A stretch of DNA of 64,000 nt from assembly GCF_023243075.1 (NCBI RefSeq), contig NZ_JALKFZ020000184.1:27407-91406 (forward strand), in the 5' to 3' direction. Both the position numbers and the translations under genes were made by a program. Shown here one piece after another: positions 34,192-42,656 of this stretch. Origin of the DNA: Frankia sp. AiPa1 (GTDB taxonomy: Bacteria > Actinomycetota > Actinomycetes > Frankiales > Frankiaceae). Numbering within the stretch: the stretch's first letter is position 1; every line of letters starts with the position of its first letter. Below the pieces are notes generated by a model, which was given only the letters and a program-made list of their open reading frames with translations, made no database searches and was not told the DNA's origin.

Positions 34192-35643
34192 ATGAGCAGC
34201 GGAGAAGCGGGCAGGACAGCGCCGGGCGGTTCCGCGCAACCGTCCTCGGCCCGAACGGCGGATCCAGCGCGCAGGGCCGGCCCGGCGGGGACGACGGTGC
34301 TCGCTGGCGGCCGGGTGATCAACCCGGCCCGTGGCTTCGACCAGGTCGCGGACGTGATCTGCGCCGATGGGCGGATCCGCGCGGTGCTGCCGACCGGCCA
34401 GGCAGGCATCCTGGGCCAGGCGGGCATCCTGGGCCAGGCGGACGCCGCGGGCCAGGCGGGGCACGTGCCGCCGGACGCGACAGTGATCGACTGCACGGGG
34501 GCGATCGTCACGCCGGGGCTGATCGACCTGCACACCCACGTGTACCCGGGGCTCGGGGACTTCTGCGTGCATCCGGACCGGGCGGGCGTGGACGTCGGCG
34601 TCCCGGTGGTCGTCGACGCGGGGACGTCCGGGGTACGCACGTTCGGCCTGGCCCGCGCCTTCGTCGAGGGGCCGAGCGTGCGCACCCGGGTACTCGCTCT
34701 GCTCGATCCGTGCCTGCTGTACCTCGCGACCAAGGACTTCATCGCCCACCGTCTGGAGATCGCCAATGATCCGCGCAACCTCGACCTGGAGGCGACCGCC
34801 GCCACCGTCGAGGCCCACCGCGACATGATCGTCGGCTTCAAGGTGCGGGCGACCGTCACCGACGACCCGCGCAGTTCGCCGTTCCTCGAGGGCACGAAGT
34901 CGATCGCCGGCGATCTGCCCATCATGATTCACCTCGGCCGCTACCCGTACACGGCGAGCCTCGGCAACCTGGATGCGATCAGCGCCCTGCGCCCCGGCGA
35001 CATCGTGACCCACGCGTTTCGCGGCCACTCCGGCGCGCTGGTGGACGACGACCGGGCCGTCGAGGCGCGGTTCGCCGCCGCGGTCGAGGCGGGCGTGCGG
35101 CTGGACGTCGGGCATTCCGGCGCCGACTTCCGGTTCGCCGCGGCCCGGGCGCTGATCGACCTCGGCTACCCGCCGTTCACGATCAGCACCGACCTGAACC
35201 TGTTCAACACCGAGGGACCGGTGTGGTCGCTGACCGAGACGATGTCGAAGATCTGGGCACTCGGGGTCGAGCTTACCGACGTCATCGCCATGGTCACATC
35301 ACACACCGCAACCGCGATCGGGCGGGCGGACTCACTCGGCACCCTCGAGGTCGGCCGAGATGCCGAGGTCAGCGTCCTTCGCAGCGAGACGGGTGACTTC
35401 TCGTTCACAGATGGATTCGATACAATCCGTCATCCACGGCGACTGGTCCCGGTCGGGTGTCTCCGGGCCGGAATTTGGTACAAAGCAAGGGAGCACCTCG
35501 CCGGGCCCACCCCGGCCGGGCCCACCCAGACCGCCGCCGTCGGCGCCGTGCATCGACCCCCCCGATCGGTGCGCCAAGCGTCGGCGGCGGCCTCGGCCGT
35601 CGCCGCGCCTGTTGCTCCCGGGCGTCCCACCGGGTCAGGGTGA
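34192..35643 (+). CDS. Dihydroorotase-like amidohydrolase (deacetylase family)
   Basis: The 483-residue protein has the superfamily frame: GGRVINPARGFDQ, VTPGLIDLHTHVYPG (HTH metal pair), a Lys in IVGFKVRATV at the bridging position, IMIHLG, VTHAFRG, FTISTDLN for the last Asp, and AVIGRADSLGTLEVGRDAEVSV-like C-terminal strands. It fits the 'amidohydrolase/deacetylase' branch related to dihydroorotase and allantoinase. A purine-derived amide is a plausible substrate by context. Two stretches are not family-like: an 18-bp-repeat insert (34396-34461, GQAGIL units) and a ~45-residue Ala/Pro tail. ATG 34066 is an alternative start. Confidence 0.82.
   Translation: MSSGEAGRTAPGGSAQPSSARTADPARRAGPAGTTVLAGGRVINPARGFDQVADVICADGRIRAVLPTGQAGILGQAGILGQADAAGQAGHVPPDATVIDCTGAIVTPGLIDLHTHVYPGLGDFCVHPDRAGVDVGVPVVVDAGTSGVRTFGLARAFVEGPSVRTRVLALLDPCLLYLATKDFIAHRLEIANDPRNLDLEATAATVEAHRDMIVGFKVRATVTDDPRSSPFLEGTKSIAGDLPIMIHLGRYPYTASLGNLDAISALRPGDIVTHAFRGHSGALVDDDRAVEARFAAAVEAGVRLDVGHSGADFRFAAARALIDLGYPPFTISTDLNLFNTEGPVWSLTETMSKIWALGVELTDVIAMVTSHTATAIGRADSLGTLEVGRDAEVSVLRSETGDFSFTDGFDTIRHPRRLVPVGCLRAGIWYKAREHLAGPTPAGPTQTAAVGAVHRPPRSVRQASAAASAVAAPVAPGRPTGSG
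34396..34461. repeat. 18-bp tandem repeat inside amidohydrolase gene
   Basis: GGCCAGGCGGGCATCCTG occurs three and a half times head to tail, coding for repeated GQAGIL in a surface loop ahead of the metal-binding strand. Confidence 0.85.
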
Positions 35644-35647
35644 GCCC

Positions 35648-36034
35648 GTGGCCTACGTGATCACGGCGGCGTGCATCGATGTCACCGACCGATCCTGCGT
35701 GGCCGAGTGCCCGGTGGACTGCGTCTACGAGGGTCGGCGCAAGCTCTACATCCATCCCGAGGAGTGCATCGACTGCGGCGCCTGTGCCCTGGTCTGCCCG
35801 GTGGACGCGATCGTCTGGGACCGTGACCCGGGCGGCGACCCGAGCGCTGACCCGAGCGGTGACCCGGGCGCCACGCACCTCGCTGACGCGCACGTGTTCT
35901 TCTTCCAGGCGCTGCCCGGACGCACCTCCCCGATCGGCAGCCCTGGTGGGGCAACGGGTCTCGGCCCGCTCGGCGTCGACACGCCGCTGGTCGATGCCGT
36001 CCGCCGCCCCGGCACACCAGACTCGGCCCGATGA
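35648..36034 (+). CDS. 7Fe-type ferredoxin with extended tail
   Basis: The 128-residue protein begins VAYVITAACIDVTDRSCVAECPVDCVYEG and continues with HPEECIDCGACALVCPVDAI, the two-cluster pattern of actinobacterial FdxA/FdxC (3Fe-4S plus 4Fe-4S). After a 12-bp-repeat insert it has FFF and SPIGSPGGATGLG, the family's C-terminal lid. GTG 35648 gives the expected N-terminus; the open frame further upstream overlaps the amidohydrolase. It overlaps the DUF6986 gene by 4 bases. In this island it could supply electrons to the Rieske oxygenase. Confidence 0.88.
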   Translation: MAYVITAACIDVTDRSCVAECPVDCVYEGRRKLYIHPEECIDCGACALVCPVDAIVWDRDPGGDPSADPSGDPGATHLADAHVFFFQALPGRTSPIGSPGGATGLGPLGVDTPLVDAVRRPGTPDSAR

Positions 36035-37440
36035 CGCGCGACCCGATCGCCCGGACCACGTTGGCGCCCGAGGTCGTCGCCCGGCTCACCGCGGGTCTCG
36101 GGTCAGTTGACGCGGCGCTGGCCGCCCGACATCCCGGTGCGCTCGGCAGCGGTCGACGCCAGCCCGTGCACACCTGCTACCTGCCGGCCGACCAGATGCG
36201 GGCGGACGTCGTCCCCGACTGGGGCGTACGAGCCGCACAATTACTGCGCCGGCACGCCCCCGACCCGGACGGCCTGGCCAGGGCCACCGATGGCGACCTG
36301 ACGCCCGGCGTCGCGGCGGCCGTCCACACCCACGTGACCCGCACGCTTGCCACCGAACCCGTCCAGGACCTGCGGGTCGACCTGGAGGACGGCTACGGCC
36401 TGCGCCCCGACGACGTCGAGGACGCCGACGCCGTGCGCGCCGCCGAGGCGCTGCGGGCCGCGGCGGCCGCCGGTACCCTACCCGCACGCTACGGCCTGCG
36501 GCCGAAGTCCCTGGACCCGGCGGTGCGGGCCCGAGGTCTGCGTAGCCTCGACCTGTTCCTGACCACGCTCGTCGCCGAGGACGGGCCGCCACCCGGCCTA
36601 GTGATCACGCTGCCGAAAGTGAGCGCGCCCGAGCAGCTGTTGGTGTTCGTCGACGTGCTCGGTGCCCTGGCGGGACGGCTCTGCCTGCCCGTCCCAGTCG
36701 GCGTGGAGGTGCAGGTGGAGACGCCCGCGGCGGTGCTCGCCCTGCCCAAGCTTGTCCGTGCGGGTCTGGGTCTTGGTCTTGGTCTTGGTCCTGGCCCGGG
36801 TCCTGGCCTGAATCCGGGCGCGGGCATGGGCGGGGGCGCCGCCGGGCGGCTCGTCGGCCTGCACGTCGGCACCTATGACTACTCCGCGTCGCTCGGGATC
36901 GGTGGGGCCGATCAGGCCAGCGACCATCCCGCCGTCGAGCACGCGACGACGATGATGCAGCTCGTGGCGGCCGGCACCGGGATCGACGTCGCCGACGGCT
37001 CGTCGAACCTGCTTCCCGTCGACGCGGGCGGGCGGCCCTCGGAAGGCCGGGCTGACGTTCACCGGGCCTGGCGCCGGCACGCGGGTCTGGTTCGCCGAGC
37101 CTGGCACCGTGGGCTCTACCAGGGCTGGGACCTGCATCCGGGGCAGCTGGTGAGCCGGCACGCCGCCGTCGCCGGCTGCCTGCTCGCCGGGCTGGACAAC
37201 ACACTCGCGCGCCTCGGCGCCTATCTCACCGGTCGGGCTGCTGTCACGGGTGCGGCGCCCGGCCCGGGGGGTGCCTCGGTCGCCGACGAGCCGGCCACCG
37301 GCCGGGCGCTGGCCGGGCACGTGCTGCGGGCCCTGGACGCGGGACTACTCGACGACCACGCGCTCGAGGCTGCCGGGCTGCGCCGTTCGGATGTGCTCCA
37401 CCTCGACAACCGTCCGTACCCCCAAACCGACGGCCGCTAA
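36031..37440 (+). CDS. DUF6986 family protein (CitE/malate synthase-like aldolase)
   Basis: The 469-residue protein has HpcH/HpaI-CitE-like features: LRVDLEDGYGLRPDDVEDADAVRAAEAL (acidic metal site), RYGLRPKSLD, VEVQVETPAAVLALP, and GLHVGTYDYSASLGIGG. These suggest a magnesium-dependent C-C bond enzyme acting on CoA thioesters or 2-oxoacids. A 6-bp repeat inserts a Gly-Leu/Gly-Pro run after LVRAG (36766-36815). In this island, where allantoin breakdown yields glyoxylate, a glyoxylate-consuming role is attractive but unproven. It overlaps the ferredoxin gene. Confidence 0.8.
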   Translation: MTRDPIARTTLAPEVVARLTAGLGSVDAALAARHPGALGSGRRQPVHTCYLPADQMRADVVPDWGVRAAQLLRRHAPDPDGLARATDGDLTPGVAAAVHTHVTRTLATEPVQDLRVDLEDGYGLRPDDVEDADAVRAAEALRAAAAAGTLPARYGLRPKSLDPAVRARGLRSLDLFLTTLVAEDGPPPGLVITLPKVSAPEQLLVFVDVLGALAGRLCLPVPVGVEVQVETPAAVLALPKLVRAGLGLGLGLGPGPGPGLNPGAGMGGGAAGRLVGLHVGTYDYSASLGIGGADQASDHPAVEHATTMMQLVAAGTGIDVADGSSNLLPVDAGGRPSEGRADVHRAWRRHAGLVRRAWHRGLYQGWDLHPGQLVSRHAAVAGCLLAGLDNTLARLGAYLTGRAAVTGAAPGPGGASVADEPATGRALAGHVLRALDAGLLDDHALEAAGLRRSDVLHLDNRPYPQTDGR

Positions 37441-37634
37441 ACCCAACACGGGCGGCGCACGAGCGGGGCCGGGAACAGCCCTGGTCCGTCCACGACCCCC
37501 CGCCATGGCCGCCGCCCTCGCCGACCTGATGCATCGCTTCGGCCCGAAGAGCCCTGAGGACGTCGACGGCTGAACCGGCCACGCCTCGTGCGCAGCCCCC
37601 GGGTCCTGCCAGCGGGACGGCGCCAGATCCTCGA

Positions 37635-38564
37635 TCACGCGGCTTTTTCCGCGCCGATGCCGTCGCCGTCGCCGTCGCTCAGGGCGAAGGTGCGGCGGCA
37701 GTGGCGGAGCAGAACGGGCAGGGCGGGACTGGGAGTAGCTGTCCAGACGAGCGCGAGCATGGCAAGGGCAGGGGCGTCGGCGATGGGCAGACAGCGCAGC
37801 CTCTCGCCAGGTTCGACGATCATGGATGCGGAGAGGATCGCGACGCCGAGACCGCGGGCGGCCAGGTCCGCCACGGTCCGCGGCGCGGCCGCCTGCACGG
37901 CGAAGCGGGGTCGGACACCTGCCGCGGTACAAGCCCGTTCGAGCACGGCCCGGATGCCGGTGCCGGTCGGCAGGCAAGCCAGCGGGTAAGCCGCGAGCTC
38001 GGTCAGGGTGACCCCAGGCCGCGCCGCCAGCGGATGACCGGGGGCGACCGCCGCGACCAGCGACTCGCCGAGCACGGGCAGCATCCGCGGCTCGCGGGCG
38101 ACGTCGTCCGCGGCGGCGCCGACGAGCGCCAGCTCCAGCGCGCCGGTGCGAACCTGCTCGATCAACCGGTCGGAGGAGTCCTCGACCACGCTGAGATCGA
38201 CGCCGGGATGCGCCTCATGGAAGGCGGCGAGCGCCTCGAACCAGGGCTCGACCGTGCAGGACGCGACCATCCCGACAGCCAGGCGCCCCCGGACGAGCCC
38301 CCGCACGTCGTCGACCGCCTCCCGCACGGCGGCGACCGCGGCGAGCGCGCGTCGGGCGGGATCGAGGGCGGCCTCACCGGCGGTGGTCAGGGTGGCAGCG
38401 CGGCCCGAGCGGTCGAACAACTCGGCGCCGAGCTCGTGCTCGAGCGCGCGGATCTGCGCGCTGACTCCGGACTGGCTGATGTGCACCCGCCCGGCCGCCC
38501 GGGTGAAGTTCGCCTCCTCAGCGACCGCCAGAAAGTACTCCAATTGCCGCATTTCCATAAGCAC
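37635..38564 (-). CDS. LysR-family transcriptional regulator (purine island, second)
   Basis: The 309-residue protein starts MLMEMRQLEYFLAVAEEANFTRAAGRVHISQSGVSAQIRALEHELGAELFDRSGR, followed by a periplasmic-binding-type effector domain (GRLAVGMVASCTVEPWFEALAAFHEAHPGVDL). It is divergent from a SnoaL-like gene, with two overlapping inverted repeats between them. It may start at the second or third Met; the ATG at 38552 is equally good. Confidence 0.9.
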   Translation of the reverse strand: MLMEMRQLEYFLAVAEEANFTRAAGRVHISQSGVSAQIRALEHELGAELFDRSGRAATLTTAGEAALDPARRALAAVAAVREAVDDVRGLVRGRLAVGMVASCTVEPWFEALAAFHEAHPGVDLSVVEDSSDRLIEQVRTGALELALVGAAADDVAREPRMLPVLGESLVAAVAPGHPLAARPGVTLTELAAYPLACLPTGTGIRAVLERACTAAGVRPRFAVQAAAPRTVADLAARGLGVAILSASMIVEPGERLRCLPIADAPALAMLALVWTATPSPALPVLLRHCRRTFALSDGDGDGIGAEKAA

Positions 38565-38567
38565 AGA

Positions 38568-38608
38568 TTCTAGATCTCAGTAGAACCATCTGTTGGACTT
38601 CTGGTTCT
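38568..38608. promoter_or_regulatory. Overlapping inverted repeats in LysR/SnoaL-like intergenic region
   Basis: TTCTA-8-TAGAA (38568-38585) and AGAACCA-13-TGGTTCT (38582-38608) share bases, giving adjacent half-sites typical of LysR recognition and activation elements. They sit directly upstream of the divergent LysR start. Confidence 0.55.
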
Positions 38609-38682
38609 CCGTGCCCGCATTCTGGTGCCACGTGCACCTCAGAAGCACGCATCACGAACCCCCGCCAGTGGAGGAGTCCCAA

Positions 38683-39117
38683 GTGAGTGACACCACGTTC
38701 ACCCGTGACCACATCACCAGCCGCCCGATCGCCAGCGGCCCGGTCACCAGCCGCGAGCATGCCCGTGTGCCGGAGGACCTGACCCGGCTGTTCGTCGAGC
38801 GGGCCAACGCCGGCGACGCCTCCGGCATCGCCGAGCTCTACGAGCCCGGGGCAGTGATGGCCTACCCGCCCGGCAGCCAAACCGTGGGCCGCGAGGCCAT
38901 TCGGGCGCTGTGGGAGCAGGTGCTCACGCACCAGCCACATTTCGAGTTGGAGGACCCGCTGCCCACTCTGGTCAGCGGGGACATCGCGCTCACGTCCACC
39001 GCGCCGCGCGACGGCGCCGGTGCCCGCGCCCAAGTGGTCCGCCGCCAGCCGGACGGCACCTGGCTGCGCCTGCTCGACCAGCCTGAGTTCACCCCCACCG
39101 GCAATCCCACACGCTGA
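38683..39117 (+). CDS. SnoaL/DUF4440-like NTF2-fold protein
   Basis: The 144-residue protein has an NTF2-like pattern: VPEDLTRLFVERANAGDASGIAELYEPGAVMAYPPGSQTVGREAIRALWEQVL, then PTLVSGDIALTSTAPRDGAGARAQVVRRQPDGTWLRLLDQPEF. AGGAG lies 8 bases before GTG 38683, which decides the start. Its divergent LysR neighbour probably controls it. The N-terminal 25 residues contain short T-S-R-P repeats. The ligand or reaction is unknown. Confidence 0.8.
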   Translation: MSDTTFTRDHITSRPIASGPVTSREHARVPEDLTRLFVERANAGDASGIAELYEPGAVMAYPPGSQTVGREAIRALWEQVLTHQPHFELEDPLPTLVSGDIALTSTAPRDGAGARAQVVRRQPDGTWLRLLDQPEFTPTGNPTR

Positions 39118-39128
39118 ACGGCCCATTC

Positions 39129-39196
39129 GCGGTTCCGCGGAACTCTCGATCATGACGTTCCGCGCGATTATCGATCATGGTGTTCCACGGAACCGC
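39129..39196. terminator. Long cruciform between convergent genes
   Basis: GCGGTTCCGCGGAAC (39129-39143) pairs with GTTCCACGGAACCGC (39182-39196) with one mismatch over 15 bp. The 38-base interior has two direct copies of CGATCATG(A/G)(C/T)GTTCC. The arms are themselves partly palindromic (GGTTCCGCGGAAC). Position between the convergent SnoaL-like and uraH stops suggests a bidirectional terminator. Confidence 0.55.
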
Positions 39197-39294
39197 CCGT
39201 ATGGCCCATCCGCGCCAGGCCGTCCAGGCCTGGACCCGTCCGCGCGGCCCATCCGAGACTGGGCCCCGTCCAGGGGGCTGGGCCCTGTGCCGGT

Positions 39295-39606
39295 TTAGCT
39301 GCCGCGGTAGGTCGAGTAGCCATAGGGGGCTAGCAGCAGCGGGACGTGGTGGTGTTCCGCCGGGTCGCCGACCTCGAACGCGATCGTGACCTCGGGGAAG
39401 AACTCCGAGCGGGCGCTGGTGTCGAACACCAGCCGCCAGCGCCCGGGGGCGGTCAGGGGCAGCGCGCCCACCCGGCCGTCGACGTCGGTGACCGCCTCGG
39501 CGGCCAGACGCCAACCGGAGGCCGGCTCATCGCGTTCCAACCGAACGCGCACCCCGGTGGCGGGGCAGCCGGCGGCGGTGTCCAGCACGTGGGTGGACAG
39601 GCTCAC
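39295..39606 (-). CDS. uraH: 5-hydroxyisourate hydrolase (transthyretin-like)
   Basis: The 103-residue protein matches HIU hydrolase: N-terminal LSTHVLDTAAGCPATGVRV (His5), the central GRWRLVFDTSARSEFFPEV, HHHVPLLLAPYGYSTYRGS with the diagnostic C-terminal YRGS. It converts 5-hydroxyisourate, the product of urate oxidation, to OHCU. It starts 12 bases after the allantoicase-OHCU decarboxylase stop and closes the xdh-all operon. Confidence 0.95.
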   Translation of the reverse strand: MSLSTHVLDTAAGCPATGVRVRLERDEPASGWRLAAEAVTDVDGRVGALPLTAPGRWRLVFDTSARSEFFPEVTIAFEVGDPAEHHHVPLLLAPYGYSTYRGS

Positions 39607-39617
39607 CTCCGGTGCCC

Positions 39618-41168
39618 CTAGACCCCGGTGACCAGGTGGCGGATGCGCAGTGCGGTGATCTCCGCCTGCTGCCCGGCGGCGATGCGCAACTCCTCGGCGG
39701 GATCGTGGGTCATCCGCTCCTGGAGCAGGTCGAGCATCTCCGGCGCGGTCCTACCGGCTGCGCGGACCAGGAAGATGTAACCGAAACGCTCCTCGTAGGC
39801 GGCGTTACCGGCGACGAAGGCGGCCTTGGTCTCCTCGGACGCCTCGTCCATCGCAGCCTGCTCCCGACGGGGGGCGTCGAGGGAGACGATCGACGCCCGA
39901 GCGGTCGTCGGCGGCGCGGGGGTGCGGGGTGGGCGCTCCCCGATCCGGGGGTGCGCGGTGAACGCCTCCAGCCAGGCCGGCTCGGGCACCTCCCACCATT
40001 CCTGCTCGGCGGCGGGCAGGAGCGCCGCGAGGGTGCCGAACGGGCGGCGGGCCACCACCGCCTCGGCCCAGTCCTCGGAGCCGCAGCAGGCCAGCAGCTC
40101 CTCCCGGGCCGCGTCCGGCGACAGCGCGTCGAACCAGCGCATAGCCAGCGCCTCGCGGCCGGCGAGGGTCGGCGCGCCGGTCAGGCGCAGGCGGGCCAGC
40201 CCTCCGTCGGGGATGGCGTCGACCCGCACGTGCGTGGCCTGGACGGGCACCTCCAGGTCGAACAGATGCCGGGTGTTGGGCTGGACGCGGGTGCGGGGAA
40301 GCAGCGGAAACCAGTCGGTGACGGCCTCGACGTCGTCGGGGTCAATCAGGTCAGGATGGTCGGCCGCCCACAGTTCGACGGCGCGCGGCGCATTGCCGCG
40401 GAAGTGCCGGGTGTCGACCTCGGCCCGCACGATGAGGCCCTGGGTGGACAGGCGGACCGTAGCCCAGTCGTGCCCGGTGCCGCGGCGGCGGCGCGTCTCC
40501 CAACCCTCGCCCATCGCCCGTGCCTCACCGGAGGCGTTGAGGTTGTGCCGGTCACCGTAGTGCATGTCGCTGGCCGCGATGACCATCCCGCCGAGGTAGG
40601 CGGCGGCGAGATCGGAGGTAACCCGGTCGAGCAGACGGGGATCTGGCACGACCGTGCCATGCACCCGCAGCCGGGCGACGCCGCCATCGGGGTGGATGGT
40701 CAGGCGCAGATGGGTGATGCGGGTCTGGCCCGAATCGGCCACGGCCAGCACGTTCACCGCGTCGGCGGCGATCGGGGTATGCCCGACCAGCTCCACCCAT
40801 TCGACCCCGGGGTCGGCGGCCTCGGCGGCGGATGGGTAGCCGGCGAGGGTCGCCCCGTGGATCTCGACGGCCTCGGGGGCGTTGCCGGTGAAGTGGGTGG
40901 TGTCCACGGTGATCGCCCGCGCGATGCCGGGCGCGCCGAGGCGGACGACAGCCCAGTCGGCCCCGGGCAGGTCGCGGCGGCGACGAGTCTCCCAGCCGTC
41001 GGTCCACTGGCCACGCTCGGTGAACTCCCCCGGGCGGATCACCGGCGGCTCGGGCAACAGCATCCGTTCGGCGAACGCGAAGAACTCGTCGTTGACGGCC
41101 ACGACCGTACCGCCGAAACGGGCCGCGGCCAGATCGACGAGATTGGTCAGATCGGGCTCGTCACTCAT
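39618..41168 (-). CDS. alc: Allantoicase-OHCU decarboxylase fusion
   Basis: One 516-residue chain covers two purine-pathway steps. Residues 1-335 are allantoicase, a tandem pair of jelly-roll repeats each with GWETRRRR (after WTDG and MGEG) and DWA(V/T)VRLG/S, plus AVEIHGA / AVELWAADH. Residues ~345-516 are OHCU decarboxylase: RWFDALSPDAAREELLACCGS at the start, FTAHPRIGERP with the catalytic His, and NAAYEERFGYIFLVRAAGRTAPEMLDLLQERM at the end. OHCU decarboxylase makes S-allantoin; allantoicase splits allantoate to ureidoglycolate and urea. The steps are not consecutive (allantoinase lies between). GAGGGA precedes the ATG. Confidence 0.93.
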   Translation of the reverse strand: MSDEPDLTNLVDLAAARFGGTVVAVNDEFFAFAERMLLPEPPVIRPGEFTERGQWTDGWETRRRRDLPGADWAVVRLGAPGIARAITVDTTHFTGNAPEAVEIHGATLAGYPSAAEAADPGVEWVELVGHTPIAADAVNVLAVADSGQTRITHLRLTIHPDGGVARLRVHGTVVPDPRLLDRVTSDLAAAYLGGMVIAASDMHYGDRHNLNASGEARAMGEGWETRRRRGTGHDWATVRLSTQGLIVRAEVDTRHFRGNAPRAVELWAADHPDLIDPDDVEAVTDWFPLLPRTRVQPNTRHLFDLEVPVQATHVRVDAIPDGGLARLRLTGAPTLAGREALAMRWFDALSPDAAREELLACCGSEDWAEAVVARRPFGTLAALLPAAEQEWWEVPEPAWLEAFTAHPRIGERPPRTPAPPTTARASIVSLDAPRREQAAMDEASEETKAAFVAGNAAYEERFGYIFLVRAAGRTAPEMLDLLQERMTHDPAEELRIAAGQQAEITALRIRHLVTGV

Positions 41169-41236
41169 CAGCTTTCCCTCTTCTCCGGGTCAACCGGGCC
41201 GTCGTGAACCCCGCGCGATACTGCCTGTGGCGTGCT

Positions 41237-41276
41237 TCTCATCGGGCCAGCAGACGTCTCATCGGGCCAGCAGACG
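41237..41276. repeat. 20-bp direct repeat at the end of allB
   Basis: CTCATCGGGCCAGCAGACG occurs twice head to tail across the allB stop codon, so the terminal LLAR of the protein is encoded in one copy. Confidence 0.75.
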
Positions 41277-42656
41277 CCCCCGCGGCGGGCGGTCGCCGTC
41301 GGCGCGCACCCCCCGCAGGTAGGTCGCCCGGACCAGTCCGTCCAGGCTACGACCAGCGTAGGGGGTCAGCGGGTGCCGGTGCCGCAGCATGGCCGGCTCC
41401 ACCAGGTACGACCCGTCTGGGTCGAAGACGACGAGGTCGGCGTCGGCGCCCACGGCGATGCGGCCCTTGGCCGGCAGGCCGGCGAGATCGGCCGGCCCCG
41501 CACACATCCAGGTGACCACGTCGGCGAGCCGGTGCCCGCGGACGCGGGCCTGCGTCCACACGGCGGACAGCCCGAGCTGCACCGATGCGATCCCGCCCCA
41601 GGCGGCGGCGAAGTCGCCGGTGTCGATCTGCTTCACCTCGGGCGTCGACGGAGAGTGATCGCTAACCACCCCGGCAAGCAGACCCTCGGCCAGCGCATCC
41701 CACAACCGGTCCAGGTTCGCCCTGCCCCGGATGGGCGGTGCGCATTTGAACACAGTGGCCCCGTCGGGCACCTCCTCGGCCGTGAAGGTCAAATAGTGCG
41801 GGCAGGTCTCGGCGGAGAAGGGCAGGCCCTCCGCACGGGCGGTGAGGATGTCATCGAGGGCGTCGGCGGCGGACAGGTGCAGCACGTGCAGTCGGGCCTC
41901 GGTCGCCGCGGCCAGCGCCGCAAGACTCGCGACGGCCTGCTTCTCGGCCGCGGGGGGACGGGACGCAAGCCAGCTCGCGAACGCGCGGCCGACCACGGGC
42001 GGCGCCGCCTCGAGCACCCCGGGCGATTCGGCGTGGACGACGGTGAGGGCGCCCATCCGGGCGGTGTGACGGGTGGCGGCGGCCAGCACGTCCATCGAGA
42101 CGTGCGGGAACTCCTTGACCCCCGAAGGGGCCAGGAACGCCTTGAAGCCGAACACCCCGGCGTCGTGCAGAGCGGCAAGGTCATCAAGGCTGCGAGCGTC
42201 AGCGCCGATGATGCCACCCCAGAAGCCGACGTCCACGGCGATCTGCCCGGTGGCGACCGCCCGTTTGGTCTCCAGCGCCGCGAGCGAGGTCGTCGGCGGG
42301 ATGGCGTTGAGCGGCATGTCGATGATCGTGGTGACCCCGCCGGCCGCCGCCGCCCGGGTGGCGGTGGCGAACCCCTCCCACTCGGTACGGCCCGGTTCGT
42401 TGACGTGCACGTGACTGTCGACCACCCCGGGCAGCAGCGCGAGCGTGCCGAGATCGGTGACGGGCACGCCAGCGGGCACCTGGTCCGGCGCGGTGACCGC
42501 GGTGATCCGGCCGTCGGCGACATGCACCGCCGCCGGTCGTTCCCCGTCCGGCAGCACCACCCGGAGCGACCGCAGCACCCGCGGCCGCTCAGGCAGGTCC
42601 TCGACAGACCGCGCGGGGGCCAGGTCGGGGGGTACTGACCGGGTCGGATACGTCAT
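41259..42656 (-). CDS. allB: Allantoinase
   Basis: The 465-residue dinuclear amidohydrolase opens the hydantoin ring of allantoin. Metal ligands are visible: VVDSHVHVNEPGRTEWEGF (His82, His84), the carbamylated Lys in FGFKAFLAPSGV, VVHAESPGV, CPHYLTF and VSDHSPSTPEVK. GIASVQLGLSAVW and YAGRSLDGLVRATYLRG complete the family pattern. It overlaps the molybdenum subunit gene by 4 bases upstream and precedes the allantoicase fusion. Confidence 0.95.
   Translation of the reverse strand: MTYPTRSVPPDLAPARSVEDLPERPRVLRSLRVVLPDGERPAAVHVADGRITAVTAPDQVPAGVPVTDLGTLALLPGVVDSHVHVNEPGRTEWEGFATATRAAAAGGVTTIIDMPLNAIPPTTSLAALETKRAVATGQIAVDVGFWGGIIGADARSLDDLAALHDAGVFGFKAFLAPSGVKEFPHVSMDVLAAATRHTARMGALTVVHAESPGVLEAAPPVVGRAFASWLASRPPAAEKQAVASLAALAAATEARLHVLHLSAADALDDILTARAEGLPFSAETCPHYLTFTAEEVPDGATVFKCAPPIRGRANLDRLWDALAEGLLAGVVSDHSPSTPEVKQIDTGDFAAAWGGIASVQLGLSAVWTQARVRGHRLADVVTWMCAGPADLAGLPAKGRIAVGADADLVVFDPDGSYLVEPAMLRHRHPLTPYAGRSLDGLVRATYLRGVRADGDRPPRGRLLAR

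Noticed and set aside
39612..41207. 531-codon + strand frame opposite allantoicase
   Set aside because: Antisense of the fusion gene, no recognisable domain.
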